Source of the DNA: Nigrospora sphaerica
Taxonomy: Eukaryota > Ascomycota > Sordariomycetes > Amphisphaeriales > Apiosporaceae
Reading direction: 5' to 3'
Assembly: GCA_018287875.1 (NCBI GenBank)
Contig: JAGVVL010000001.1
Location: 4,588,001-4,652,000 of the forward strand
Length of the DNA: 64,000 nucleotides
The notes beneath the pieces are model-generated. The model was given only the letters and a program-made list of their open reading frames with translations, ran no database searches and was not told where the DNA came from. This document shows, piece by piece, positions 45,537 through 55,694 of this stretch (positions are counted from its first letter, which is position 1; each line of letters opens with the position of its first letter). Position numbers and translations under genes: made by a program.

Positions 45537-47873
45537 CCCTTGGTCACGCGCCGCCGGCCATGATGGGCAAGTGACGCCCGCGACCGTTGGCAATGAACTT
45601 GCAGGGCTCTTTATTAGTCGGACCTGGACAGCAGTGGGCGCCTGTTCCCCTCCCCCCCTCGGTACATACCGGGCCTTCCGCGCTTCTGTTTCCCTCGTCC
45701 ACCCCCCCTCGTTCATGGACGGCACGGGTAGGATCTCGAGTTTGGCGGCTGCTCTGCCGCTCTGCGCGGGATGTCTAAGTAGGTACCCAATATAGACTGG
45801 CCAGAAAGACGTCTACGTACCTCTCCTTCTCCGGTGAGGAAAAGGGAAGTAGGTAAGAGGTAGTTTGAGTGTGCACGTAGCTACTGTCTACTACGTATAC
45901 CTCTACCTGACCTCCTCGCATGGTTATGGCCGTTGTTGCCTGGTCGCCTCCACCACCGCCACCTTCTTTCTCCCCTTTTGGCGCGCGCGAGGGGCGTTCT
46001 CCTATTCCAGAATTGCCCGGCTGGAAGCCCCATATCCATGTCCGACTATGCGCTGAGGCGGCTGCTTGTCATGTGGGGGCTGGTCCTCATGTTCGGAATC
46101 AGCCTAGCCCATCAGCCCTTTTGCTGTGTGTTTGGTGATCGCCCCCCCCCCCTTCCCCCCAACCCAAACCCTTGGCCATCAGCCGTAGTGCTGCTGCTAA
46201 ACCGGCCATCTTATCGCCCAATCTACAAAAGCGCGTCTATGTGCGAATGAATGGGCACTTTGGTTCGCACGAGAGGCCTGGCCAGAAAGGAAAACCGGTT
46301 TCGCTATGCAAGTGCATGTGCCTGCATGCCCAGTTATCTTGCACTCTCGGCCTCCCGATACGCCTCCAGCCCCTCGCCTGTCCCCATACGTCAAACTCCG
46401 CGTAGGCCCGAAGTCGTCGATGGCTTTGTTTTTTGCCTTGGATGCCACGAGGCTGACGCAACCGACACATGTGGCAGCGCTCATCCGGGGCTGCGAACAA
46501 ACGATGGCACGGCTGGCTCCTGGCCCGCCTCCCTCGCCCTTGCTGGAAGCGCCTTGACTAAGTAGCCAAGTAGCCAGCTTGCCTCCAATGACAATTCTAG
46601 CAAGTGCGGCCAATCTGCGCGGGAGAGAAGGACCCCTTCCTTTTTCTTTTTCTTTTTTTCCCTCCTCTCCTTTCCAATGAAGCAATACCCACCGATGAAC
46701 CCCTCCTTCCTCCCCTCGCCTTCCAAGCCTCCTTCCCACACTCCCCTTGCACGACACGCAAAAGTATGGGCACATCCATGCATATAATACGGATGTACAC
46801 CGGCCATATTACACGGCCAGGCCAAAGTGTAGTCGGAGGGAAAACACCAGCGATGTCAGCTCGCGCATTCGAGATTACGAGGCCGTGCTGGCAAATTTCC
46901 TCGTGGGTCACATGCGCTGCGGCGGCGGAAAGTCATGGTAGGACGGGGCTCAGCCTGGAGCCCAGTATCCTTGCATCCGGCCCCATACTACCTACCTACC
47001 TCTTTGTATGTACTTTTATATATGCACTATGTAGCGAGACGGGTAGAGTACCGAGTAGGGAATACTACAACTATACATCTGCTTCCTCACGTGCTTTGCC
47101 GGCCACGCCCCTGCTCCATACACACTGCGAGAAACACAGGCGCCGTCTCTGCCGTCATGCTGGCCCGCAGCCCGTCAAGCCCCGTCTCGTTCTCGTCGCA
47201 TGGGGCCGAAGCTTGGCTCATCCCCTTTTCGAGGGGAGCTCATGGTGCGATGGATATATATCTGCGTTGCCCGGTACCAACGAGTCCTGGGCCCAATGAG
47301 GGGGGCAAGGGTGCGCCAAGCCCACTGGTTTCGGTATGAGGAGCTCGGATTTCGATCCGGCCCGCCTGCCAGTGCCGCAGAGACGCTCGGCGACCCGGCA
47401 GCACCGCTCTAGAATGGATGTATTCGAATATGTCCCCGTGCTTCCATCGCCCGCTGACTCCGGCCATACGTTGCGTACCCTTACATATCTCGGGACCAGA
47501 CGTCCTCCCTCCGGACCGTATGACATCAATGCCCATAAGCCTGGGAAACAGTAGTGGCTACGCAGGCAACCCCTGCCTCTCACTAAGGCTCGGTTTCGTA
47601 TCGGCTGCCCGACAGTTTCAGTGTCCACTCGCCCACTCGTAGATGCGTATAGCAGTTGGCTATTTACGGTGGGTGCACCGTAGCTTGATTAAATTAAGGT
47701 AGACATGTAATGCTGGCAGCCTCATGCGCCCTCGCTGCCAGCATCACGGCCTATCGCTTCGACCCCTCCAACGCCGCGCTCGAACAACCGAAAAAAGACA
47801 GGCGCCCTCTCTCTTGCCAGCTCCGGCACACGTGGCTTTGATTACTACGACTTGACCCATAAGATGCCGCGTG

Positions 47874-49127
47874 CTAGAGCTCGTCCGGTTCCCCTCCACT
47901 GCTTGCGTGCCTATTCCGGCCCCAGTCAAAGGGATCACCGCCGGGGACACATAAACCAAGACGCCAAAAGTAGTCACGATGAGCAAAAAAGAGCTGCCAG
48001 AGCTTGAGTCTCGAAGGGAACCCCCAAGATCTGCGCGCTGCAAGAAGGGAGGTTTGCGCCCCTGCTTCGCGCGTCACTGCGGATGAGCTGCTGGGATCTA
48101 GCTGCTCGCCTTCGGATCCGGCGATGCACTTTGTGTCATAGTCTCCCATACAAGCTCGGACGTCCTTGGGTTCAGGGGATAGGTCGGGCTTGGAAATGAA
48201 GATCTCGCCGGCATGCGACCTGTACCCCCATTCGGACAGTGGCAGTAGTGGCACGGGATCGTTGATGTGGGTGACGCGTCGATATGCCCGTGCTTCGGCA
48301 TCCGTCAGGTTATCCTGGCCTCCCCGGAGCTCAAAGGCATTGTCGAGGTATTCCACAAAGCCGGCGTTGCCTACCCTCGGCTCCCCGAAGGTCGTCACGG
48401 TCAAATTTGGCCAGCCAAGGATGACCTTCATCTCGAGCGCCGCCAGGGCGGCCACGGCGCCACCGAGGCTGTGGCCGACAAGGTGAATAGGATACCCGGG
48501 ATACCGAGCCACCAAAGGCTTCAGGCTGGGCAAAATATTCTCTCTGGCAATCGTCCAGGACGCCAGGAAGCCCATATGCACCGTGCAGTTCTCACACCTG
48601 TACCTGGGCTCTTTCGGGGGCTTGTCGCCCTCGTCGTCGGGCGACGGATACGGAGCGTATGCTTGTGGCACAGTGCTGAGATCCACGACGGTGTTTGCAA
48701 TGCTGTAGGTGCCGCGAAAAGCGACTATGATGGCCCCTCTTCTGTGTTGATCTCGGCGCGGCGCGGCGCTCCCACCGTCCGGCGACCGCGGATCGAGTTG
48801 CGCGCCGTGGTCGACAGCAATGTAGCCGCAGCTATCGCTCATCAGAGGGCCCGTATTCCACGTCTCGACGAGCTCCAGGGTGGGGAAATCTTTGCAGCGC
48901 GACACGCATTCGAAGGGGCGCCACAAGCCCGTCGTGCCCACGCAGTATGTGATGTCGACCAGCCTCGAGAGGCGCTCGAGCTGCGCAAAGAAGCGGTTCG
49001 AAACGCCCGAAGGCGGGCCATCGTCTGCTTTTGCCGTATGCCACTGCGGCTGGCCCACGAGAGGCGGCGGTACGAAGCCGGCAACGGAAGGCGCCGATAG
49101 CAATAAGGCGGGAAGGGCGGGCAGCAT
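47874..49127 (-). CDS. Secreted class 3 lipase
   Basis: A single exon of 417 aa from an ATG at 49127 that opens a short signal peptide (MLPALPALLLSAPSVAG). An upstream in-frame ATG at 49151 would bury that signal. The fold is the Rhizomucor-type alpha/beta hydrolase: RGAIIVAFRGTYSIAN, then CTVHMGFLASW, the nucleophile elbow HLVGHSLGGAVAALAALEM (Ser220), TTFGEPRVGNAGF, and THINDPVPLLP with the likely catalytic Asp. The catalytic His is either RSHAGEIFI or, as usual in the family, the one in FFAHRDYFWRLGLCVPG. Cysteine pairs such as ECVSRC fit an extracellular enzyme. It should hydrolyse acylglycerols or related esters. No regulatory motif was identified. Confidence 0.92.
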   Translation of the reverse strand: MLPALPALLLSAPSVAGFVPPPLVGQPQWHTAKADDGPPSGVSNRFFAQLERLSRLVDITYCVGTTGLWRPFECVSRCKDFPTLELVETWNTGPLMSDSCGYIAVDHGAQLDPRSPDGGSAAPRRDQHRRGAIIVAFRGTYSIANTVVDLSTVPQAYAPYPSPDDEGDKPPKEPRYRCENCTVHMGFLASWTIARENILPSLKPLVARYPGYPIHLVGHSLGGAVAALAALEMKVILGWPNLTVTTFGEPRVGNAGFVEYLDNAFELRGGQDNLTDAEARAYRRVTHINDPVPLLPLSEWGYRSHAGEIFISKPDLSPEPKDVRACMGDYDTKCIAGSEGEQLDPSSSSAVTREAGAQTSLLAARRSWGFPSRLKLWQLFFAHRDYFWRLGLCVPGGDPFDWGRNRHASSGGEPDEL

Positions 49128-50273
49128 GTCGCAAGTGCGTAGGGTAGGCACTAGTTAGGTCAATAGGTATCTAGGTAGTGCATTCGTAGACAGAGATAAA
49201 TGGATGCTTCCTTCTTAAGAGGCGGTGTCAGCAAGAGGTATTGCGGGCTTCGCCGTATCAATCGACCATATTGGCCTGCGGTTTCTGGGTGAACTGGAAG
49301 CGAGCAAGTGAAAGGGCGTTGGGTGACCCAATATAAGGAAGGAGGCGGCTGTTATGATGACATGGATCACGTAGGAGCTTCCGGCTACAAGCAGAGTGAA
49401 GGAGGCGTAAATGCGTATTAGGTCAGTCAGCCACCCAAGCTCCAAGGAAGAAGCAATCAGTAAGTACGTATACCCAAGAAGTTACTTGTCAATGCGACAA
49501 AGAACCTCGAGCAGCATGTCGGCGTGAATTGCTGGCTCGGAAGCGTCACAGATGCCCACAAGCTGCGCGTGCCATACTACCGATGGGCTATGTGTCGCCT
49601 GACGAGGAGAAACACCCCCGGTCGCTGGGAATGGGTATGTTTTACCTAATCCATTGCGAGTCGGATGTCCGTTCCCCGGGCTGCTCAAGGTCACCCGGAG
49701 CCCAGCCTCAATGGAGCTCAAGCAGGTCAGTCACTGGACCGTATCGAGGCGACCATGGTGTGGATGCGTAAGGTTTGGTTAGTGGACGTTCTGGGCGCCC
49801 CGCGGGGTACGGCTGTACAGCGTGATCACTTCCGCTGCGTACAATTACGATACTCTCTGCCGCGACTCCAAGGCTTGCGTGCAGGTACGAAAGGGAAGGG
49901 ACAGATAATCATTATCGAGTCTAGAAAATTCCATGCTTGTCGGATCTCGGTAAGTCAGGGGTGCGGGCGGCTTTGGCAAACGAACCCCTGACCTTTTCAC
50001 TTCTCATAGCATCCCGAAGGATTCCCGGCCTGCACTGTTCCTCTACCCACGTTGAAGAACGTGCTAGAGTCGCGAGCCAAACCATTCTACATCATCAGAG
50101 TTGACCCTTGTGCTTTGTCAAGGCAACTCTTGTTGGCACTAACAAATATACATTATAGGCAGGTATTTCTTGCCGTCACGTTCGGTCCGCTACCGCTCCA
50201 GCTTGCAACTCGAAGCCCGAATACCCAGACCAGGCCACCCCCCAAACCGCACCCGGGAACCGACGCTCTGTCT
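49128..50273. other. Intergenic, upstream of lipase
   Basis: 1.15 kb between the lipase start and the 3' end of the small secreted protein gene. A TAGGTATCTAGGTAG cluster lies at 49160-49177 just upstream of the lipase. No gene is supported. Confidence 0.6.
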
Positions 50274-50882
50274 CTACGTCTGCTGAAAAGCCCCGACTGG
50301 ACGAGGCTGCAAGCTAGTGAAGTTCCGAGAGACGCGGGCTGGATCGGAATCACACTGCTTGCCCATGGGAGATTGCCTGCAGCTTAAAGTGAAGGGAACA
50401 AGTGCCGACGCTTCGAAGTTGGACGAGCCGCTGCAGGGGAGGAGGGTGTGGCGCATCAGCCATTGGTTCGTCCCGTGCAACCGGGCGTCGGCGAGCGTGG
50501 GTCGGGGCTCTTCTTACCTGTCAGGGCACGCCGCCTCAATGACGGCCAGGCCCTGGATGCCCGTGTTGGTCTGGTAGATGAACTCGACGTTGCGGTTGTC
50601 GCAGGGGTATCGGGATGCCAGAGAGGGAGTCGTGCTGCTCGGCTTCGACGTCAGGTTCCGCGTACACCTGGTTTCGATGCCCGTCTCCTCGTCCGAGTAG
50701 TCGAAGTGGAAAATGGTACGATTATAAGGGTCTGTGTAGGTAGTGAAGCCGGACACGGTGAACTCGCCAGGCATGGCGGTGCAGCCGGCAGCCAGCTCCA
50801 CGTCAGCAGGCAGGGCGTAATTGGCCGGCATCGAGACGGCAGTGCCAGCCATGAGGCCGGCAAGGCAGTACGTGTAGAGCAT
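50274..50882 (-). CDS. Small secreted cysteine-rich protein (effector-like; tentatively Alt a 1-like)
   Basis: Two exons, 50882-50518 and 50430-50274, join in phase 2 and give 173 aa. A signal peptide (MLYTYCLAGLMAGTAVSM) is followed by a compact domain with six cysteines: AAGC, TRC, YPC, AAC, LSC and KQC. The pattern includes VSGFTTYTDPYNRTIFHFDY, ETRCTRNL, and NVEFIYQTNTGIQGLAVIEAAC. The general layout recalls the Alt a 1-like beta-barrel family of small secreted fungal proteins, but this match is tentative. If exon 1 is read through its donor (AG/GTAAGA) it stops four bases on. Splicing adds LVPFTLSCRQSPMGKQC and two cysteines, so splicing is likely. A 24-bp tandem repeat sits 54 bp upstream of the start. 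The C-terminal 25 residues look unstructured. Confidence 0.7.
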
Positions 50883-50935
50883 GGCGAGGCCCGGTCGGTA
50901 TTGGCGAAGAGTCCGAGATGTTTCCGGACAGATGA

Positions 50936-51018
50936 AGACGGGGCGAGCAAGCGAGCGGAAGACGGGACGAGCAAGCGAGCGGAAGACGGGACGAGCAAGC
51001 GAGCGGAAGACGGGACGA
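50936..51018. repeat. 24-bp tandem repeat, about 3.4 copies
   Basis: The unit GGGACGAGCAAGCGAGCGGA plus AGAC repeats with period 24. Copies run 50941-50963 (one base short), 50964-50987 and 50988-51011, and a partial copy ends at 51018. Read on the minus strand in frame with the secreted protein it would encode repeated RSLARPVF. Confidence 0.95.
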
Positions 51019-51755
51019 CTGTCGATGGGAGACGGGCGGTAGCCAGGCAGAAACCAGAACATGGAATCCCAGGAGCCCAGGTAGGCAGGCGAGTGACTTA
51101 AGACGGCAACTGCGACTACTACGCTACACCGGTCCGGCTGTGATGTAGACACCCACTACTTACCTATCAGACTACTACCGATGTGCACCAAGGACGTTGC
51201 ATTGAGCCCCGCGGACCGAGCCCACCATGGCTGCCTATGGTGAACATCGATATTTCACTTATGTAGTACGACGCTGCGCCTCTCCCGAGTCCCCTACCTC
51301 TACATGCCGGATGCCACTTCGCTCAGCGTCAAGCTCACAAGGTGGCCGCCCCTAGTTTTTAGCGAGCACGATGCTTCCACCCAGCCGCGCCCCCCCTTCA
51401 TGCAAAGGGCGTGTGACTACAGATAGGCCTTGGACGAGAGCCATATCGGTGCCGATCCCATAGTATGTGCACCCCCGAGGGGCCCGAGAAAGGTCAGTTT
51501 GCTCCAAGGGGCAACCGGCCCACAATAGTACTGTGTAAGCCGGGCGGCCAATCGATCCATGGCAGGATGGCAACATGGACTCCGCTGAGATCGGCGGCCC
51601 CCCGGAATAGGAGAGGCGCGGACAGGCGTGCACGGGATGACGATAATTCACCGCTGTTCAACCTTTTATTCTTCGGCACTGGCCGCTCCCATTGGTATCC
51701 TACGTACCAACCCGTACCACTTTCGTATCCGCGCAAGGAAGTAAGATACGCGTAC

Positions 51756-51775
51756 TTGTGTGTGTGTGTGTGTGT
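51756..51775. repeat. (TG)n microsatellite
   Basis: About nine uninterrupted TG units in intergenic DNA. Confidence 0.9.
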
Positions 51776-52599
51776 TTTACAGACAATACCCCTGTTCATG
51801 TTACGATGGCGGTTCCGGCCGCAGCCTCTGGTTTCGTTTGATGCATCTATGAGCTGGGCATGATCATGTTCGCATCTGTCGCAAAATATTCAACCCCGAT
51901 AGAAATGGCGGCCGCCCACTTGACCGACCACCCATACCATCGGGCAGGCTTGCATGGCATCAACTTCCATATCGACACCTCAAGGAAGCCCAATGGGGGA
52001 AGAAGGGCGGTTGTTCCGTTCGTGGAACAAGCAAACAGGCGCGGCTGGTCCGGTACTTGTCTTCACTTTCATCACGAAGGGCTATCGATCCGAGAGAGAA
52101 ATAACCGCAGGGGAGATATATTCGTTCTCGGTCGGCTTCTGGTCAATGTGCGGAACCAGATGAAGCAGACCAACCTCTACCACCCGCCAGCCCTTGTCCG
52201 GTAGTGAAATATAACAGCCGCCCACAGGGGAGCAATGATTTTAACCACCACAGCACAAGACTCGACCCGAAGACGTCTTTGAGCCAGAGAAAGGCATGGG
52301 CACTTTTCCTAATGGCTCATGTCGTACAAGTACCTTGCGCTGTCTTGTTGGAGGTGTGAAGTAAGAGTACGTGAGTACTACTCGAGCCACGCAGCCACTG
52401 ATACCAAGCGGGCAAGGCGGGACCCGTACGCCTTATCCTTATCGACCTGTTCAGCCACAGGATCCGCCCATCGGTCCCAGAAAGCCCCACTCCACACAGA
52501 AAGCGCCCACTGTGAATTCGGGCGTAGAATGCGAAATAGCCTAGAGCCCGAACTTTTGCGCGTGACTTTTTTCTATGACCTTTCCTCTCACCTGACGAC

Positions 52600-52627
52600 T
52601 ACTAACCGCCCACCCACGACCATCTAG
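52600..52627 (+). promoter_or_regulatory. Probable branch point and 3' splice site of an eL36 5'-leader intron
   Basis: TACTAAC at 52600-52606, a C-rich stretch and CTAG ending at 52627 sit 33 bp upstream of the eL36 start codon. This is the ideal fungal branch-point/acceptor arrangement. A donor candidate GTAAGA lies near 52360 but is not fixed. Confidence 0.5.
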
Positions 52628-52659
52628 CATCACCAAACCCCCTCCATCAATCAGTCAAG

Positions 52660-53511
52660 ATGGCCAAGGAAGCTCCCGTCCGCACCGGCCTTGCTGTGTA
52701 TGTACCGTCCACCTGAACTTTTTTTCGGCCTGTCGTTTCGGCGCAGGATGCGGGAGAATATCTGCTAAATGTTGGTTCAATAGCGGTCTTAACAAGGGCC
52801 ACAAGGTAAAATGAGCCTTCCTACCCACGCACCGCACCGCGCGGCACCATGCCCTCGAGCAACTTCGCCGAAAACGTTTGCGAATCGACGGCAAGAGATG
52901 GGGGAACTCGTTCCCCCCAGTCGGCAGATCCAATGCGGATCTTGGCACACCGTCTCACCTCGTGGAGGATCTCTGCCGCTGCTTTCCAAACAATTCGTCC
53001 CGAATGTTTCACGAAGCGCACTGCAGACGATGGACGCTGGCTGACGGGAATCCCTTTTGATAAACAGACCACTCCTCGTGTCGTCAAGCCCCGTGTGTCC
53101 CGCACCAAGGGTCACCTGTCCAAGCGCACCGCCTTCGTTCGCGTAAGTATACAGCCTGGCCTCACGCCGTGTTTCGAGGAGAGCCGGACCCCTGGTTCGG
53201 CTCTGGGAGAGACGGCGCGAGAGCACACTCAAGAAGGTCGCCTGGCTTGCTAACCACCATAAAGGATATCGTCAAGGAGGTTGCCGGTCTTGCCCCCTAC
53301 GAGCGCCGCGTGATCGAGCTGCTGCGCAACTCCAAGGACAAGCGCGCCCGCAAGCTCGCCAAGAAGAGAGTTCGTAGCTCCCGTTTCCCCCATCCAAAAG
53401 AGCTATCCTGGCTAACCGCATCTTTCACAGCTCGGCACCTTCGGCCGTGCCAAGGCGAAGGTCGACGAGATGACCAAGGTCATCGCCGAGTCCCGCCGTG
53501 CCGGTCACTAA
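52660..53511 (+). CDS. RPL36: 60S ribosomal protein eL36
   Basis: Five exons, 52660-52697, 52784-52805 (22 nt), 53068-53142, 53265-53369 and 53431-53511, give 106 aa, the usual length of the family. The protein reads [80 protein letters not shown] and a C-terminal [20 protein letters not shown]. eL36 is an eukaryote-specific protein of the large ribosomal subunit. The gene has four introns in about 850 bp, the densest here, which is typical of fungal ribosomal-protein genes. A perfect branch-site word and an AG just before the ATG suggest an additional leader intron. Confidence 0.96.
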
Positions 53512-54209
53512 CTTACCCAACATTTCGAGGGGTCGAAACGTTGGCATGGAATGGAAAAGTAAAACTCGGCACTGGTTCTGGCGTTGTCATGAGACATGGA
53601 TTTCTACACAGATGATGGGCCGGCACATGATGCCGGAGGTGCTACTGCTAGATACGTCACGCACAGCCAATGCCATACCCGCGGTATCCGACACGATCCG
53701 CAACGATTTGTCCATCTCTCCGCCCCCGGTGGCCCGTTCGGCTATACGTGCCAGCGGACAGACGCCGGTCTCGTCCCGAGCCCAGCGAGCACGCTGCGCT
53801 CGGTACCTGCTACTTGTAGTTATACTATGTGATACAGATCTAGTGCCGAACGACGCTGCTAGCTGAGTTCTGGGGTGTATAGGAGCACAGGAATCCGCCT
53901 TGACGTGCCCAACCTGCCTTGTGCGGCTGAATAACCGTCTCGCAAACCACTTGTCTACTGCCCCATCGTCTGCTCCTTCCCAGCATGGATGAGGAATGCA
54001 GAGGGAAAGGCTTACAATTACCCATGGCTTAGTTGCCAGTGTCGCATTCCCTGCTTGCAAGCCAATGGTCGAAAGGGATCGCGACATTGAAGCAGTACGT
54101 ACGATTAATACCCCAACAAACTTTGGGAGCGCGGGTGTGGTGGTATCCTCATGTCTGACAATGAATTCTTCACGACCATCTATCTACCTACCTCCCAGGT
54201 AACCTACCA
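53512..54209. other. Convergent intergenic spacer
   Basis: About 700 bp shared by the 3' ends of eL36 and the UBX gene. TACCTACC words occur at 54183-54208 next to the UBX stop codon. No ORF is supported. Confidence 0.6.
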
Positions 54210-55694
54210 CTACTTCTTGCCCATCTTGAGCCACTTGGGGATGCCTTTCGCTTTGGGCTTCTCCGGTTGCGACGCTCTCGGGACTGTGAGCGGCGTGGAC
54301 TCCTCGGCACTTTCTACTACCTGAGGAATGGCGATCTCGGTGGCGCGGCTCGAGGCCGTCTGATTCAGGGCGGGTTGTTTGCGGACTTCCTGGGGGACTG
54401 AATCATCCCATATAAGATGCACGAGAGTGCGGGGGCTTAGGCCTTGGTCCTCCAGCAGCTTGGAGTCGTCGTTGCGAATGGGGTCCCTGGCGCCGGCTGG
54501 CACGAGTTTGAAAGACGCATCTGAGGCTACCAAGACGCGGCGCGCGGCTTGGTAGAGGTATGCGCCCGTTGCACTGCTGTCCGGCTTCCATGTGGCCGTG
54601 GTGTTATCTGGAAAGCGCACTCGGACTTCGATGGTTTTGATGGCAGAGAGCTTGGCCTTCTTGGCGGCAGCTTCCTCGGCAAGCTCCTGGTCAGAGAGCA
54701 GGCGCGTGTTTTGACCCTCGCCCTTCAAACGCTGCTGGCTGAGTAGTGCATGTGCTATACGCGGCATGTAGTCTTCATCCGAATCGGCGGTACGCGCCGC
54801 GGCTGGTGTTGACGACGAAGGGGCGGAGAATACAGAGACGGGTGCATACGGGTCGGCGGTCTCCGAATCGACGTCCATGGTATCTGGACCGGCGTGGGGC
54901 TCTTGGGATGTCGCATCCGGCGTTGAAGTTCGGTCACCGGGCTGCACGGCGGAGTTCCTAGGAGACCCAGGCGATGTGCCAGGCGCCGTACTATCCGGCG
55001 ATTCGGGAGGCGCGGCTTGGGCTCTGCCAGCGGCTTCGGCGGCAGCCTGTTCCGCGTCTTGTTCCTCCTGGGCGAAATACTGGGTGATGTCGGCCATCGC
55101 ATCCACCAAGGTCTGGTCCGTCGCCCGGAAGGATAGGCGTATCAGGACATTGCCCGAGTTGTAGCCGAGCTGGGCAATGGTCTTTTGGAAGTCGGCAAAT
55201 GTAGAGAATGACCTCTGCTCGATCTGCAGGACAGGGGACTCGTAGTAGAGCTGCCCACTTCCACCCCCGGCCGAGGCGTTGGTCTGGCGGGGAGAACCAC
55301 GAGCCGTGATATTGACGCTCTTGCCCGCCAGAACTTGGCTCTCGAACTGACGCAGAACTTTCCAGAGCGTGAAGTCACTTGGCAGCTTTGCCGTGACTCT
55401 CCGAGTGCCGGCCGTCTTGGCTTCCGCCTCGGGGAGATCTAAGGCGATGTTGATGGCTGAAGGGGTTTTGGACCGCGCAACCAGCTCGAGTTTGGCGCCT
55501 GGAATGAGACCCGCACTACGGAAGGTGTTGGACAGGTCAAGCTGCTTCTGCTGGTATTTGAGGAGGTATTTATCCGAGGGTAGGGCAAATTTGCTGCAAG
55601 CCTGCTCGAGGATGTCGGTTAGGTAGACGCCGGGTGTGACTTTGATGGTCGTTTGACGAAGGTCGGTCGATACAACCTTGACGTTGGTCGCCAT
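54210..55694 (-). CDS. TUG/UBX-domain protein (ASPSCR1/Ubx4-like)
   Basis: One uninterrupted frame of 494 aa. The N-terminus is a TUG-type ubiquitin-like domain (about residues 5-75, VSTDLRQTTIKVTPGVYLTD and LLKYQQKQLDLSNTFR). A second ubiquitin-like segment follows at about 95-200 (FTLWKVLRQFE, LIRLSFRATDQTL). After an acidic, Ser/Pro-rich linker comes a C-terminal UBX domain at about residues 365-430 (IEVRVRFPDNTTATWKPDSS, RTLVHLIWDD). UBX proteins recruit and modulate the Cdc48/p97 ATPase. The mammalian relative TUG/ASPSCR1 tethers vesicles and disassembles p97 hexamers, and yeast Ubx4 acts in ER-associated degradation. A basic, Lys-rich end (PKAKGIPKWLKMGKK) closes the chain. Confidence 0.9.
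   Translation of the reverse strand: MATNVKVVSTDLRQTTIKVTPGVYLTDILEQACSKFALPSDKYLLKYQQKQLDLSNTFRSAGLIPGAKLELVARSKTPSAINIALDLPEAEAKTAGTRRVTAKLPSDFTLWKVLRQFESQVLAGKSVNITARGSPRQTNASAGGGSGQLYYESPVLQIEQRSFSTFADFQKTIAQLGYNSGNVLIRLSFRATDQTLVDAMADITQYFAQEEQDAEQAAAEAAGRAQAAPPESPDSTAPGTSPGSPRNSAVQPGDRTSTPDATSQEPHAGPDTMDVDSETADPYAPVSVFSAPSSSTPAAARTADSDEDYMPRIAHALLSQQRLKGEGQNTRLLSDQELAEEAAAKKAKLSAIKTIEVRVRFPDNTTATWKPDSSATGAYLYQAARRVLVASDASFKLVPAGARDPIRNDDSKLLEDQGLSPRTLVHLIWDDSVPQEVRKQPALNQTASSRATEIAIPQVVESAEESTPLTVPRASQPEKPKAKGIPKWLKMGKK

Larger units (their letters stand above)
42819..47873. other. 5-kb intergenic region rich in simple repeats
   Basis: The longest gene-free stretch. It has a GGGCT repeat (43073-43102), GGAC repeat (43306-43330), GAC repeat (43464-43509) and TG-rich tract (45475-45536). 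TACCTA/TAGGTA clusters lie at 43110-43200, 43645-43695, 43860-43900, 44235-44280 and 46985-47010. An ORF at 46038-46250 (+) has a signal-like start (MSDYALRRLLVMWGLVLMF) but only 70 residues and no other support. Confidence 0.55.
50883..52659. other. 1.8-kb divergent intergenic region
   Basis: Promoters of the small secreted protein (leftward) and eL36 (rightward). It holds the 24-bp tandem repeat, a (TG)n tract at 51756-51775 and a probable 5'-leader intron end before eL36 (TACTAAC at 52600, CTAG acceptor at 52627). No further gene is supported. Confidence 0.6.

Noticed and set aside
46038..46250. 70-codon plus-strand ORF with a hydrophobic start
   Set aside because: The signal-like start is followed by a poly-Pro run from a C-homopolymer and no conserved pattern. 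Length and composition do not separate it from chance.
48267..49100. 277-codon plus-strand ORF opposite the lipase
   Set aside because: Antisense of the lipase, whose catalytic serine motif and signal peptide fix the strand.
53143..53264. Hairpin (GAGCCG...CGGCTC) inside eL36 intron 3, considered as a snoRNA
   Set aside because: A short stem with one mismatch and no C/D or H/ACA boxes. Ribosomal-protein introns can host snoRNAs, but this one is not supported.
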